Under the pieces are notes generated by a model. It was not told the DNA's origin. It saw only the letters and a program-made list of their open reading frames with translations, and searched no databases. A stretch of DNA of 64,000 nucleotides from NCBI GenBank assembly GCA_016789955.1, contig JAEUPB010000018.1, positions 124,001-188,000 of the forward strand. The letters are read 5' to 3'. Of the stretch, positions 16,309 through 25,616 are shown in pieces. The position numbers and the translations under genes were made by a program. The DNA is from Rubrivivax sp. Its GTDB lineage: Bacteria > Pseudomonadota > Gammaproteobacteria > Burkholderiales > Burkholderiaceae_C. Position 1 is the stretch's first letter. Every line of letters begins with the position of its first letter.

Positions 16309-19300
16309 ATGCCCTTCGTCAGCGTCAGCCCGCCCGTGCTCGTCGGCGAGGGGGAGCGGTTCGTGGACATGGTCCTGCGGATGGATGTCGCCTCGGCGGC
16401 TCCCCTGTCGCTGAAATGGGACCTGCGCAATCTCGAGAACACCGTCTCGGCGGACTGGCGCACGACGGGAGGCACGGTCGTCTTTGCGCCTGGAGAGACC
16501 CTGAAGACCGTGCGGCTCGAACTGATCGACGACACCGTCGACGAAGCGCTCGAACTCTTCAGCTTCGAGTACTTCGGTGTCGCCGCGGGCACCACTGCGT
16601 CGGGCGCCCAGACGGTCCAGGTGCTCGACAACGACGGGGCGATCGCGGTGCCCCAACTGTTCGTGCACGACGCCACCATCGACGAGAAGGCCGGGGTGAT
16701 GCGATTCGTCGTGCGCCTCGGCGACATGGGAGGCGGTTCGCTGGCCACACCGGTCACCGTGGCCTACTCGACGGCCGACGACACCGCGACGGATCGGCTC
16801 GACTATGCGAGCGCGTCGGGGACGCTGACTTTCCTGCCCGGCGAGAACGTCAAGACGATCGACGTGACCGTGTTCGACGACACGTCGATCGAGTCGGCCG
16901 AGCGGCTCCTGCTGACGCTCGCGGACCCATCGGGCGCAGCGATCGGCGACGGCATTGCGATCGGCACCATCGGCCCGAGCGACGGCACGCTGGCCACCCA
17001 GCCGCGCTACAGCGTCACGTCGGCGACGGTCGGGGAGGGCGATGGGTATGCCGATCTGGTCGTGACCCTGGCCTCCCCGGCGGCCACGCCGGTCACGATC
17101 GCCGCGTGGACGCCGGCGCGGGGGCTCATCCTCCCGGAAGCGATCGTCGCGGGCGGGCTCGCGCCCGTTGCCGTCGGGGGGCAGCTCGTCTTCTTTCCCG
17201 GCGAGACCACGCGCGTGCTGCGCGTGGGACTGCTCGACGACAGCGAGCCCGAAGCGCGGGAACTGAACGGCGTGCTCCTACAGAACGGGTCGGTCGGCGT
17301 GCAGACGCTGACCGCGACCAGTGTGGTGGTCGTCGACAACGACACGCGCTCCGGCGTCCCGCGGATCTTCGTCGACGACATCGTCGTGGACGAGACCACC
17401 GGCACCGCGCGCTTCGATGTCCGCCTCGGATGGAGCCTGGGGCAGGTCGCGAGCGGACGGGTGCAGGTGGACTTCCGCACCGAGGATCGCAGCGCCGTCG
17501 CGGGACAGGACTACGTGGCGGCGGCGGGACGCCTGAGCTTCGCGCCGGGGACCAGCGTCCAGTCGGTGTACGTCGACCTGCTCAACGACACGCTGGCGGA
17601 GTCGGCCGAGCGATTCGCGCTGGTGCTGTCGAACCCGGTCAACGCGACCCTCGGGCAGGAGTCGGCCGAGGCCGAGATCGGGCTCAGCGACGGCGTGCCG
17701 CTGTCGCAACCCACGATCAGTCTGGACGACGTGATCGCGGGCGAGGGCGACACGATCGGCCAGTCGGTCCTGAGGCTGAACGCGCCGTCGCCGAACCCGA
17801 TCTCGGTGATGTGGGGCGGCGCCGGCATCGCCCGGGAGATCGCGGACTTCGTCGGCCCCAACTCGCGGGAGATCTTCGTCCACTTCGCGCCAGGCCAGAC
17901 GACGCAGGTCGTCCCGCTCGAGTTCGTCGACGACAAGACCGCCGAGCCTCTCGAGATCTTCCCGATCACGCTGGGCACGCCCACCAATGCGCTCATCGGA
18001 CGCGGCGCTGCGTCGGTGACGATCTACGACAACGAGACGTTCGCCGCGCAGCCGCAGCTGTTCATCGAGGACGCCGCGGCGGACGAGAGATCCGGATCGG
18101 TCCAGTTCGCCGTGCACCTGGGCGGCCGCGACGCGCAGGCCTCGTCACAGGTCGTCTCGGTCCGCTATGGCACGACTGACGTGACCGCACAGGCGAATGC
18201 CGACTACCGCGGCCGCGAGGGGCTTCTGGTGTTCCAGCCCGGAGAGACGGTCCAGGTGGTTCGCGTGGACCTGATCGACGACACCCTGCGGGAAGCGTCC
18301 GAGCGATTCCGCATCGAGCTGTACGACCCGGTCAACGCCACGATCGGCTCCGCCCGGGCCCACGCCCTGATCGGTCCCAGTGATCAGGCCCCGGTGGAGC
18401 GTCCGATCCTCTCGGTGGGCGACGCCAGTGCAGGCGAGGCCGACGGCTATGTGGACGTGGTCGTGGGGCTGAGTGCGCCGTCGCCGCTGCCGGTGGGATA
18501 CCAGCTCCTGGTGACCGACGCCCTCAGTGGTCGTCTCGTGACCTCGACCGGAAATGGAGGCACCCTGAGTTTCCCTGCGGGGGAGACGCTGCAGGTGGTG
18601 CGGCTGCGCATCTCGGAGGACCAGGTGGCCGAACCGATGGAGCACTGGCTGGTGACGCCGAGCGGGCTGAGCAACGCCACCGCTCCTGGGCTCGGCGGGC
18701 TCGTCGCCATCCTCGACAACGACAACTTCGCGGAGACCGCGACGCTGAGGGTCCGCGATGTCGTGGTCGATGAATCGTCCGGCCGGGCCCGCTTCGACGT
18801 CGTGCTGGGAGGCGCTCGTGGTGCGGCGAGCGCGGAAATGATCCGGGTCGCCTACGCGACGCGGGACGGCACCGCGCAGGCCGGGCAGGACTACGTGCCC
18901 CAGGACGGCGTGCTGGTGTTCGCTCCGGGCGACACGCTCAAGACCGTGGAGGTCGACTTGATCGACGACGCGTGGCCGGAGCCGGGCGAGCGATTCGAGC
19001 TAGTGCTGTCGGGCGCCGAGCACGCGGCGGTGGCGGACGGGCACGGCGTGGCGCTGCTCGGCCCCAACGACACTGCGCCCCAGGCCCGCGCCACGTTGTC
19101 GGTCGCCAGTGCGGCCGTGTCGGAGTCCGACGGATACGTGGACCTGATGCTGACGCTGAGCAATCCTCTCTCGGTCGCGGTCTCGTTGCCGACCAGTCCG
19201 TTGATCGGCGGGACGGCATCCGCGGGCGACCTGACCCTGCTGGATCCGGCGACGCTGTTTCCCCAGGGCGCCACGACGGCGTCGCTGCGGGTGCGGCTGG

Positions 19301-20187
19301 TCGACGACATCGTGCTGGAGCCCGCCGAAGTCGCCCGGCTCTCGTTCAATGCCCCGACGGGCATCACGCTGCCGACCAGTGCCGTCGACGTCACGATCCA
19401 GGACGACGACGACCTGAGCCGGGCGGTCCTGAGCTGGGGGCGCAGCGACGACGTGTACCGACCGCAGTCCGCCGCCGATCTGATCGTGGAGTCCGCAGGC
19501 GGGGGCACCGACACGCTGGTCACGTCCTGGGACGTGACGCTACCCGCCGCCCTCGAGAACGCCTGGCTGCTCGGCACGTCGCCGTTGTCGGCCACCGGCA
19601 ACGCCTCGATGAACCTGCTGATCGGCAACGCCGGCAACAACCGTCTCGACGGCCAGGCGGGCATCGACACGGCCGTCTTCGCCTCGACGAGGGCCGCCGC
19701 GACGATCACTGGCGGCACTGTCGCGACGCCGCTCGACGGCACGGATACGCTGGTCTCGATCGAGCGGTGGCGCTTCGCCGACGTGCTGCTGGCCTCGGAC
19801 ACCACGCCCGGCGGCAACACGTACCTCGCCTATGCGATGTTCAACGCCGGCTTCAACCGCGGCCCGGACGCGAGCGAGCTGGGCCGCTGGACGGCGCAGC
19901 TCGACCAGCTCGGGAACGGCAGCGACCTCGCCCAGGCGATGATCAACTTCTACGCACCCGGCGTGCCCGACGACGCACTGGTCGCGCACCTGTGGGGCAC
20001 GATCGTGGGAACGCCGATCACCCCGGCCGACCTGGCCACCTACGTCGGGCTGATCCGCAACGGCACCTACACGCAGGCCTCGCTGCTGGAACTCGTGGCC
20101 ACGCTGCCGATGAACACGGTGGAGATCGTCGGCATCGTCGGGCAGACGCTCGCGATGGATCCGGCGTCCTTTCCGCTGCCCGCGTGA
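16309..20187 (+). CDS. Large Calx-beta repeat protein with RTX-like and DUF4214-like C-terminus (second copy)
   Basis: This 1292-residue paralogue of the protein at 6678-10481 has nine Calx-beta domains ending near residues 108, 224, 344, 461, 575, 691, 804, 921 and 1034. They alternate between xxDND-ending and IGPSD/IGLSD-ending types. The repeats have drifted and some loops are longer, but the tail (IGNAGNNRLDGQAGIDTAVF, then NTYLAYAMFNAGF and GTYTQASLLELVATL) is almost the same as in copy one. AGGAGAT lies before the ATG. No signal peptide is seen. A calcium-stabilised, C-terminally targeted surface or secreted protein is likely. Its 3' end faces the second SARP-like regulator across 23 bp. 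Confidence 0.85.
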   Translation: MPFVSVSPPVLVGEGERFVDMVLRMDVASAAPLSLKWDLRNLENTVSADWRTTGGTVVFAPGETLKTVRLELIDDTVDEALELFSFEYFGVAAGTTASGAQTVQVLDNDGAIAVPQLFVHDATIDEKAGVMRFVVRLGDMGGGSLATPVTVAYSTADDTATDRLDYASASGTLTFLPGENVKTIDVTVFDDTSIESAERLLLTLADPSGAAIGDGIAIGTIGPSDGTLATQPRYSVTSATVGEGDGYADLVVTLASPAATPVTIAAWTPARGLILPEAIVAGGLAPVAVGGQLVFFPGETTRVLRVGLLDDSEPEARELNGVLLQNGSVGVQTLTATSVVVVDNDTRSGVPRIFVDDIVVDETTGTARFDVRLGWSLGQVASGRVQVDFRTEDRSAVAGQDYVAAAGRLSFAPGTSVQSVYVDLLNDTLAESAERFALVLSNPVNATLGQESAEAEIGLSDGVPLSQPTISLDDVIAGEGDTIGQSVLRLNAPSPNPISVMWGGAGIAREIADFVGPNSREIFVHFAPGQTTQVVPLEFVDDKTAEPLEIFPITLGTPTNALIGRGAASVTIYDNETFAAQPQLFIEDAAADERSGSVQFAVHLGGRDAQASSQVVSVRYGTTDVTAQANADYRGREGLLVFQPGETVQVVRVDLIDDTLREASERFRIELYDPVNATIGSARAHALIGPSDQAPVERPILSVGDASAGEADGYVDVVVGLSAPSPLPVGYQLLVTDALSGRLVTSTGNGGTLSFPAGETLQVVRLRISEDQVAEPMEHWLVTPSGLSNATAPGLGGLVAILDNDNFAETATLRVRDVVVDESSGRARFDVVLGGARGAASAEMIRVAYATRDGTAQAGQDYVPQDGVLVFAPGDTLKTVEVDLIDDAWPEPGERFELVLSGAEHAAVADGHGVALLGPNDTAPQARATLSVASAAVSESDGYVDLMLTLSNPLSVAVSLPTSPLIGGTASAGDLTLLDPATLFPQGATTASLRVRLVDDIVLEPAEVARLSFNAPTGITLPTSAVDVTIQDDDDLSRAVLSWGRSDDVYRPQSAADLIVESAGGGTDTLVTSWDVTLPAALENAWLLGTSPLSATGNASMNLLIGNAGNNRLDGQAGIDTAVFASTRAAATITGGTVATPLDGTDTLVSIERWRFADVLLASDTTPGGNTYLAYAMFNAGFNRGPDASELGRWTAQLDQLGNGSDLAQAMINFYAPGVPDDALVAHLWGTIVGTPITPADLATYVGLIRNGTYTQASLLELVATLPMNTVEIVGIVGQTLAMDPASFPLPA

Positions 20188-20210
20188 CCGAGCCGTGCGG
20201 GCGACGACGG

Positions 20211-23200
20211 TCAACGGGTGCTGCCGCGGGCCGCCTCCAGCCTGAGCAATTCGGCGTTGACCGGATGTCCGTGCATGAAGCCCCGCCGCAGCGCCTCCGG
20301 AACATGGCGGGCCGCCGACTCGCGCACCCAGCCCGCGCCTTGCAGGAGCAGCCGCACGGTGGTCGCGCCGTCGCCGATGGCATCGAAGGCCCGGTACAGG
20401 ATCCAGCAGGCCTCCGAGTAGTCTATGTCCATCGGCAACCGGCCGGCGTCGAGGTCGGCCAGCGCGCAGCGGGCGGTGGGCAGTGCGTCCGCCGTACGCT
20501 CCTCGTCGAGCAGAGCGGCCACGGCCACGAGCCGCGCCTGCAGCACGATCGTCTCCGTGCCCTCGGCCTGCGCCGAGGTTTCGATGCTGCCCGCGATCGC
20601 GGCGCCCTCCGCGCCGCCGACCTCCCGCGCGATGGCCAGTTCCAGGGCCTGACGCGTGGCGCCCTGCGTGGGATCGTCGAGCCGGCGCAGCTCGATCAAT
20701 TCCGGGCCGATCGGCCGTCTCAGCCGCCGATCGATCGCGAGCCGGCACAACTCGTGCGCCAGCCGGCCGCCGCGCACGCCCGCAGGCCAGGCGCCCAGTG
20801 CCTGCCTCGCCTTGCCCGGCTGGCCCAGCGACAGCCAGGCCCGGGCCAGCGAGGTCTGCGCGCGCACACGGAGCGAGGCGTGGCCGGCGCCGTGGAGCTC
20901 GGCCACGGCGCCCTCCAGCGCGTCGAGCGCCTCGTCCAGGCGTCCCAGCCGGGTGCACAGCTGTCCCTTCGTGAGCAGCGCCAGCGCCGTCGGTGCGCCC
21001 ATCTGCGCGGCCATCGCGGCCGACCAGGTCCTCGCCCGCATGACGAGTTCCAGCGCCGCCCGGTACCGGCCCTGCCGCGTGTAGAGGCCTGCGAGGTTGT
21101 GGGCGATGACGTGCGCTTCCGCGTGGTCGTCCAGCGCCGTGGCGGCGTCGAGCGCCCGCTCGAAGGCGCGGACCGACTCGGCGGTCCGTCCGACGATGCC
21201 CAGCGAATATCCGAGCGTGCTGGCGCAGTCCATGCGCAGGCGAAGGTCCGGGGAGCGGTCGATCAAGGGCGTCAGGCGCTGCAATTCGTCGAGCGCCGCC
21301 GCATGGGCACCGCCCTGCGCCCGGGCCGCGCCGAGCAGCATCGACGCGCGCAGCCGCGCGCCGTCGGCCTCCGCCAGTTCCCCACGCGCCACCAGATCCT
21401 CGGCCAGACGCACCGCGGTGATGGCGGGCTCCTGGGCGCCGGGGATGTCGTGCGAGGTCAGTCGCTGGCGCACCACCAGAAGCGTGGCCTGCAGCCGCTC
21501 GTGGTCGTCGGCGGCCGTCGAGGCGATGGCATCGATGCGCTCCCGCAGGCCACCGCCGCCGATCGCCAGCGCGGCGTCGGCGGCCTGGATCCGGACGGCG
21601 CGGGCGGCGATCCGATCCCCGGCCGCGTCGTGGCATTCGGCGGCCGCGTCGAGGTGTGCTACCTCCTGTTCATGGGCATGGCGTGCGCGCGCCTCCGCCG
21701 CGGCCTGCTCGTACATCTCGGCGGCCCGCGCGGGACGGGCCGCCGCGCGCCAGTGGTGGGCCTGGGCCGCGGTCCCGACGCGGTGCCGTGGCGCGACCTC
21801 GGCGATGCGCAGATGGGTGAGCCGTGACAGCGGCGCGGCGATCGACGCCTGCAGCCGCTCATGCAAAGTGTCGTGCGCGACGGCGCCGTCGAGCAGCACC
21901 GCTTCGCGCTCCAGCTCACGCCAGGCGTCGTTGAGCTGCAGCGGCTTCAGGTCGAGCACGTCCAGCGCCAGCGGGGCATCGAAGTGCCCGCGGGCGAGGG
22001 CCGCGAGCTGGGCCAACTGACGCGCTTCGGGGGTGAGCTTGCCGATGGCCTGGTCGAGCACCTGCGTCAAGGTCGCCGGCACGGCCAGCGGGCCGTCGAC
22101 GGGCGCGTCGAGCACGCCCTCGCCGTGCAGGCGCAGCTGGTGCGCCAACAGGGCCAGCATGTGCATCGGATTGCCCAGGCCCTGCGCGGCCAGCGCCCGG
22201 GCCCAGGCCGGGGCCTGGCGCGCCTGCGGCGCGATGCTGGCGATCAGGTCCTCGACCTGGGTCGGGTCCAGGGCGTGCATCGACAGCCGCGCGACGTGAC
22301 GCTCGGCCGCCTCCGCCAGCCAGCCGGCCAGCGCGGGCCGCGCTTCGCCGCGCCGGGCCGCGAGCACCCAGCGCACCGGCACGTCCTCTCGGACCGCCAG
22401 AGCCAGCAGCGCCCGGGCCGAGTCGTCGTCGGCCCACTGCAGGTCGTCGATGACCAGCGCCGTCAGGCCCTGCCCATGCCAGTGCGCCAGCGCCTGCGCC
22501 AGCGCCTGCGTTCGCTGCGCCGCGGTGCAGGCAGCCGGGGCGTCGCCGAGCCCGTCGACGAACTCGGCGAGCGGGCGCCAGCGCCCATCGTCGGCGGGCA
22601 GCGGGTGGCGCGCATGGAGCGGCTGCAGCAGCGCACCGAGCGTGGCATAGGGCAGCCGGTCGTCGCCGATGCTGGTGGCGTGGAGGTGCGCGCCGGGTTG
22701 GGCGGCGACCCACTCCGCGAGGAAGCGCGACTTGCCGATGCCCGGCTCGCCGACGAGCAGCGGCACGCGGCCAAGCGCGAGAGCCTCCTGCACCGCGGCC
22801 CAGGTGGCTTCGCGTCCGACCATGCGCGGCGGTCGTCGCACGGCCACGGAGATCGCGGCGCGGGCGAGGGCGGGGTCGCCGCGTTCGGCCAGGGACAGCA
22901 GGTCGCGCAGGGCCGCGGAAGGCTCGCAGCCGGCTCCCGCCCGCGCCGCCCGGCAGGCGTCGCCGGCACGCCGCGCCGCCGCCGTGTCGCCGAGCAGGTA
23001 GTGCAGGCGAATCAGGCGCAGCCAGGCGTCGTCGGCTTCCGGCGCCTCACGCACCAGTCGCTCGGCGAGGGCCAACGCGTCCGCATGTCGATGCTGTGAT
23101 TCGAGCGCGTCGGCGAGGAGGGCGAGCCGCCGGCGTCGCTCCGCCGTCCAGCGCCTGCGGCTATCCTCGACCCAGTCGCCCAGTTCGCCGGCATCGGCGT

Positions 23201-23564
23201 AGTCCAGGCTGCCGAGGAGGTCCCCTTCGGCCGGGACGTCTTCTGCGGTACCCAGGTCGAGCCGCACGCCCGGGGCCAGCTTCAACGTCTGCTGCCCCTC
23301 GATCAGATCGGGGCCGACGGTGCGGCGCAGTCGCAGCAGCCGCTGCCGCAGGTTGCCGCGAGCGGTGGAGGGCGTCACATCTGGCCATAGCCACGCGGCC
23401 GCCTCCTGTCGTTCGATGGGGCCGCGTATGGCCAGCACCGCCAGCAACGCCGCGTCGTGCCATTCGAGCGGCAGCGGTGCACGGCCGGCGGGCTCCACGT
23501 GCGGCGGCCCGCACAGGTGCAGGCGCGGCGCGCCGTCGTGCGCGACCTCGTCGCCGCTGTCCAT
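20211..23564 (-). CDS. SARP-like transcriptional regulator: winged helix + BTAD + AAA/STAND ATPase + TPR-like tail (second copy)
   Basis: This 1117-residue relative of the 3200-6631 regulator has a winged helix at ~12-108 with probable recognition helix STARGNLRQRLLRLRR (66-81), sharing the core NLRQRL with copy one. BTAD spans ~110-230, Walker A is GEPGIGKS (272-279), and the Walker B-like motif is VIDDLQWADDDS. A long helical TPR-like tail follows. The start ATG at 23564 has GGGGAGG six bases upstream; the frame stays open far upstream only because of GC bias. No CGGTAAC pair precedes it, so it is not obviously in the same circuit as a target. It lies 53 bp behind the reductase gene on the same strand and may be co-transcribed with it. 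Confidence 0.83.
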   Translation of the reverse strand: MDSGDEVAHDGAPRLHLCGPPHVEPAGRAPLPLEWHDAALLAVLAIRGPIERQEAAAWLWPDVTPSTARGNLRQRLLRLRRTVGPDLIEGQQTLKLAPGVRLDLGTAEDVPAEGDLLGSLDYADAGELGDWVEDSRRRWTAERRRRLALLADALESQHRHADALALAERLVREAPEADDAWLRLIRLHYLLGDTAAARRAGDACRAARAGAGCEPSAALRDLLSLAERGDPALARAAISVAVRRPPRMVGREATWAAVQEALALGRVPLLVGEPGIGKSRFLAEWVAAQPGAHLHATSIGDDRLPYATLGALLQPLHARHPLPADDGRWRPLAEFVDGLGDAPAACTAAQRTQALAQALAHWHGQGLTALVIDDLQWADDDSARALLALAVREDVPVRWVLAARRGEARPALAGWLAEAAERHVARLSMHALDPTQVEDLIASIAPQARQAPAWARALAAQGLGNPMHMLALLAHQLRLHGEGVLDAPVDGPLAVPATLTQVLDQAIGKLTPEARQLAQLAALARGHFDAPLALDVLDLKPLQLNDAWRELEREAVLLDGAVAHDTLHERLQASIAAPLSRLTHLRIAEVAPRHRVGTAAQAHHWRAAARPARAAEMYEQAAAEARARHAHEQEVAHLDAAAECHDAAGDRIAARAVRIQAADAALAIGGGGLRERIDAIASTAADDHERLQATLLVVRQRLTSHDIPGAQEPAITAVRLAEDLVARGELAEADGARLRASMLLGAARAQGGAHAAALDELQRLTPLIDRSPDLRLRMDCASTLGYSLGIVGRTAESVRAFERALDAATALDDHAEAHVIAHNLAGLYTRQGRYRAALELVMRARTWSAAMAAQMGAPTALALLTKGQLCTRLGRLDEALDALEGAVAELHGAGHASLRVRAQTSLARAWLSLGQPGKARQALGAWPAGVRGGRLAHELCRLAIDRRLRRPIGPELIELRRLDDPTQGATRQALELAIAREVGGAEGAAIAGSIETSAQAEGTETIVLQARLVAVAALLDEERTADALPTARCALADLDAGRLPMDIDYSEACWILYRAFDAIGDGATTVRLLLQGAGWVRESAARHVPEALRRGFMHGHPVNAELLRLEAARGSTR

Positions 23565-23617
23565 TGCGATCCTCCCCAGTCGCCCCGCGGCGCCCTCGCC
23601 CGGATGCGGCGCCGCGT

Positions 23618-24658
23618 TCAGCCGGCCCCGTGCTTGTCCGCTTCGCTCGTGAACGAGTCGGCGTAGAACTCGTCGTCGGGCAGGCCGCACTGCCGCACGA
23701 AGTCGCGGCGCGCGGAGTCGACCACGATCGGCGCACCGCAGGCATAGACCTGGTGCTGCGAGAGGTCGGGGTAGTCCTCCATCACGGCGCGGTGCACGAA
23801 GCCCGAGCGGCCGCTCCAGCCGTCCTCGGGCAGCGCGTCGCTGATCACCGGCACGTAGCGCAGGCGCGGCATCGTGGCAGCCGCCTCGCGGCACCAAGCG
23901 TCGCGGTAGAGGTCCTGCGGGCGGCGGCCGCCCCAGTACAGCACGGTGTCGCGATCGATGCCCTGGTCCTGCATCCGCTCGATCAGCGCCTTGATCGGCG
24001 CGAAGCCGGTGCCGCTGGCCAGCAGCACGATCGGCTTGTCGCCGTCCTCGCGCAGGAAGAAGCTGCCGAAGGGCCCTTCCATGCGCAGGATCTCCTTCTC
24101 CTTCATCGCGCTGAACACGTGGTCCGTGAACTTGCCGCCGGGCATGTGGCGCACGTGCAGTTCGATGGCCGGCGGGCTGCCCAGCCGCGCCGGCGACGTG
24201 GCCATGCTGTAGCTGCGGCGCGCGCCGTCGCGCAGGATGAATTCGACGTACTGCCCGGCGCGGTACTGCAGGTTCAGGTTGGCCGGCAGCTGCATCCTGA
24301 GCACCGCCACGTCGGGCGCGGCGCGCTCGATGGCGAGCACCCGCGTGGGCATCTTCACGATCGGGAACTCGCCGGCGCCCGGCACGCTGCGCGCCTCGAC
24401 GGTGCAGTCGGTCTGCGGCGTGGCGCAGCAGGCCAGGATGTAGCCGGCCTGCTCCTCGGCTTCCGACAGCGCCTTGGCCTGGTGCGCGCCGTGGATGACG
24501 CGGCCCTGCACGAGCTTGCTCTTGCACGAGCCGCAGGCGCCGTCGCGGCAGCCGTACGGCATGCCGACGCCCTGGCGGATCGCCGCGGCGAGGATGGGCT
24601 CGTCGCGGTCGACGGTGAAGCTGCGTTCGGCGGGGACGATGGTGACGGTGAAGGACAT
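23618..24658 (-). CDS. 2Fe-2S ferredoxin-NAD(P)H reductase, CDP-6-deoxy-delta-3,4-glucoseen reductase-like
   Basis: This 346-residue single-chain electron-transfer protein has an N-terminal plant-type 2Fe-2S domain with cysteines in YGCRDGACGSCKSK and LACCATP. A FAD domain follows (RSYSMATSP), and then a NAD(P)-binding domain (LLASGTGFAPIKALIE, VYACGAPIVVDSARRDF). It passes electrons from NAD(P)H through FAD to the iron-sulfur cluster for an unknown acceptor. Burkholderiales homologues are often named CDP-6-deoxy-glucoseen reductase, yet no deoxysugar genes are nearby, so that name should be read as a family label. The start codon overlaps the earliest possible start of the divergent epimerase gene. 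Confidence 0.85.
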   Translation of the reverse strand: MSFTVTIVPAERSFTVDRDEPILAAAIRQGVGMPYGCRDGACGSCKSKLVQGRVIHGAHQAKALSEAEEQAGYILACCATPQTDCTVEARSVPGAGEFPIVKMPTRVLAIERAAPDVAVLRMQLPANLNLQYRAGQYVEFILRDGARRSYSMATSPARLGSPPAIELHVRHMPGGKFTDHVFSAMKEKEILRMEGPFGSFFLREDGDKPIVLLASGTGFAPIKALIERMQDQGIDRDTVLYWGGRRPQDLYRDAWCREAAATMPRLRYVPVISDALPEDGWSGRSGFVHRAVMEDYPDLSQHQVYACGAPIVVDSARRDFVRQCGLPDDEFYADSFTSEADKHGAG

Positions 24659-25604
24659 GTCGGCGGCAACCGTAGACTCGGCGCCGATTGTGCCCGCCGG
24701 TCCCCTGCCCCTTGCCGCGCAACGCCGCCCGACGCTGCTGATCGTCGGCTGCGGAGACGTGGGGCTGCGCGTGCTGCGGCGCGTCTCTCCCGCGTGGCGG
24801 GTCGTGGCACTCACGTCCTCGCCCGCTCGCCGAGCCGATCTGCGGGCCGCCGGGGCGCTGCCGTTGCTCGGCAACCTCGACGACGTGCGCACGCTGTACC
24901 GGCTGGCGCCGCTGGCGGATGTGGTGCTGCACCTGGCGCCGCCGCCGAACACGGGCGACGTGGATGCCCGCAGCGCCCACCTCGCCCGGGCGCTGGCTCG
25001 CGCGGGCCGCGTGCGGCGGCTGGTGTACATGAGCACCACCGGCGTCTACGGCGATGCACAGGGCGCCCGATTCGACGAGACCCGCCCCGTGGCGCCGGCC
25101 ACCGCCCGCGCGCGGCGGCGGGTCGATGCCGAGGGCCTGTGGCGCACCTGGGGCCGCCGGCACGCCGTGGCGGTGACGATCCTGCGCGTGCCGGGCATCT
25201 ACGGGCTCGACCGCGCCGGTGGCGACCCGCGCGACCGGGTGCGCCGCGGCACACCGGTGCTGCTGCCCGAGGACGACGTCTACACCAACCACGTCCACGC
25301 CGACGACCTCGCGCGTGTCTGCGTGGCCGCGCTCTTCCGCGGCCGGCCGCAGCGCGTCGTGCACGCCAGCGACGACACCGAGCTGTCGATGGGCGACCAC
25401 TACGACCTGGTGGCCGATCTCGCCGGCCTGCCGCGCCCGCCGCGCATCTCGCGCGCCGAGGCACCGGCGCGGCTGGGCGAGGCGACGATGAGTTTCCTCT
25501 CGGAATCGCGCCGGCTCGTCAACCGGCGGTTGAAGGACGAGTTGCGCGTGGTGCTGCAGTACCCGACCGTGCGCGACGCCCTCTTGCCTGCAAGCCGAGG
25601 CTGA
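24657..25604 (+). CDS. NAD(P)-dependent epimerase/dehydratase-like protein (extended SDR)
   Basis: The 315-residue protein has a Rossmann start LLIVGCGDVGLRVLRRV (GxGxxG), the SDR region YMSTTGVYGD with the YGD triad-like block, and TILRVPGIYGLDR. The catalytic YxxxK tyrosine is not obvious, as in many YeeZ-type atypical SDRs. The ATG at 24657 overlaps the divergent reductase start; GTG at 24690 (304 residues) is an alternative. A -10-like TAGACT at 24673-24678 fits a nearly leaderless GTG start. Substrate is unknown. Confidence 0.78.
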   Translation: MSAATVDSAPIVPAGPLPLAAQRRPTLLIVGCGDVGLRVLRRVSPAWRVVALTSSPARRADLRAAGALPLLGNLDDVRTLYRLAPLADVVLHLAPPPNTGDVDARSAHLARALARAGRVRRLVYMSTTGVYGDAQGARFDETRPVAPATARARRRVDAEGLWRTWGRRHAVAVTILRVPGIYGLDRAGGDPRDRVRRGTPVLLPEDDVYTNHVHADDLARVCVAALFRGRPQRVVHASDDTELSMGDHYDLVADLAGLPRPPRISRAEAPARLGEATMSFLSESRRLVNRRLKDELRVVLQYPTVRDALLPASRG

Positions 25605-25616
25605 CGGGCGCGCCGA

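Noticed and set aside
23618-24658. Deoxysugar (CDP-ascarylose type) biosynthesis cluster around the reductase and epimerase-like genes
   Set aside because: No dehydratase, aminotransferase or nucleotidyltransferase for such sugars is adjacent. The reductase name is a family label and the epimerase-like protein lacks a clear YxxxK.
20211-25400. Open frame continuing far upstream of the second SARP-like regulator, as if it were fused to the reductase region
   Set aside because: The extension runs out of frame through the reductase gene, has no domain, and a strong ribosome site supports the start at 23564. It is a high-GC artefact, like many other long antisense frames in the window.
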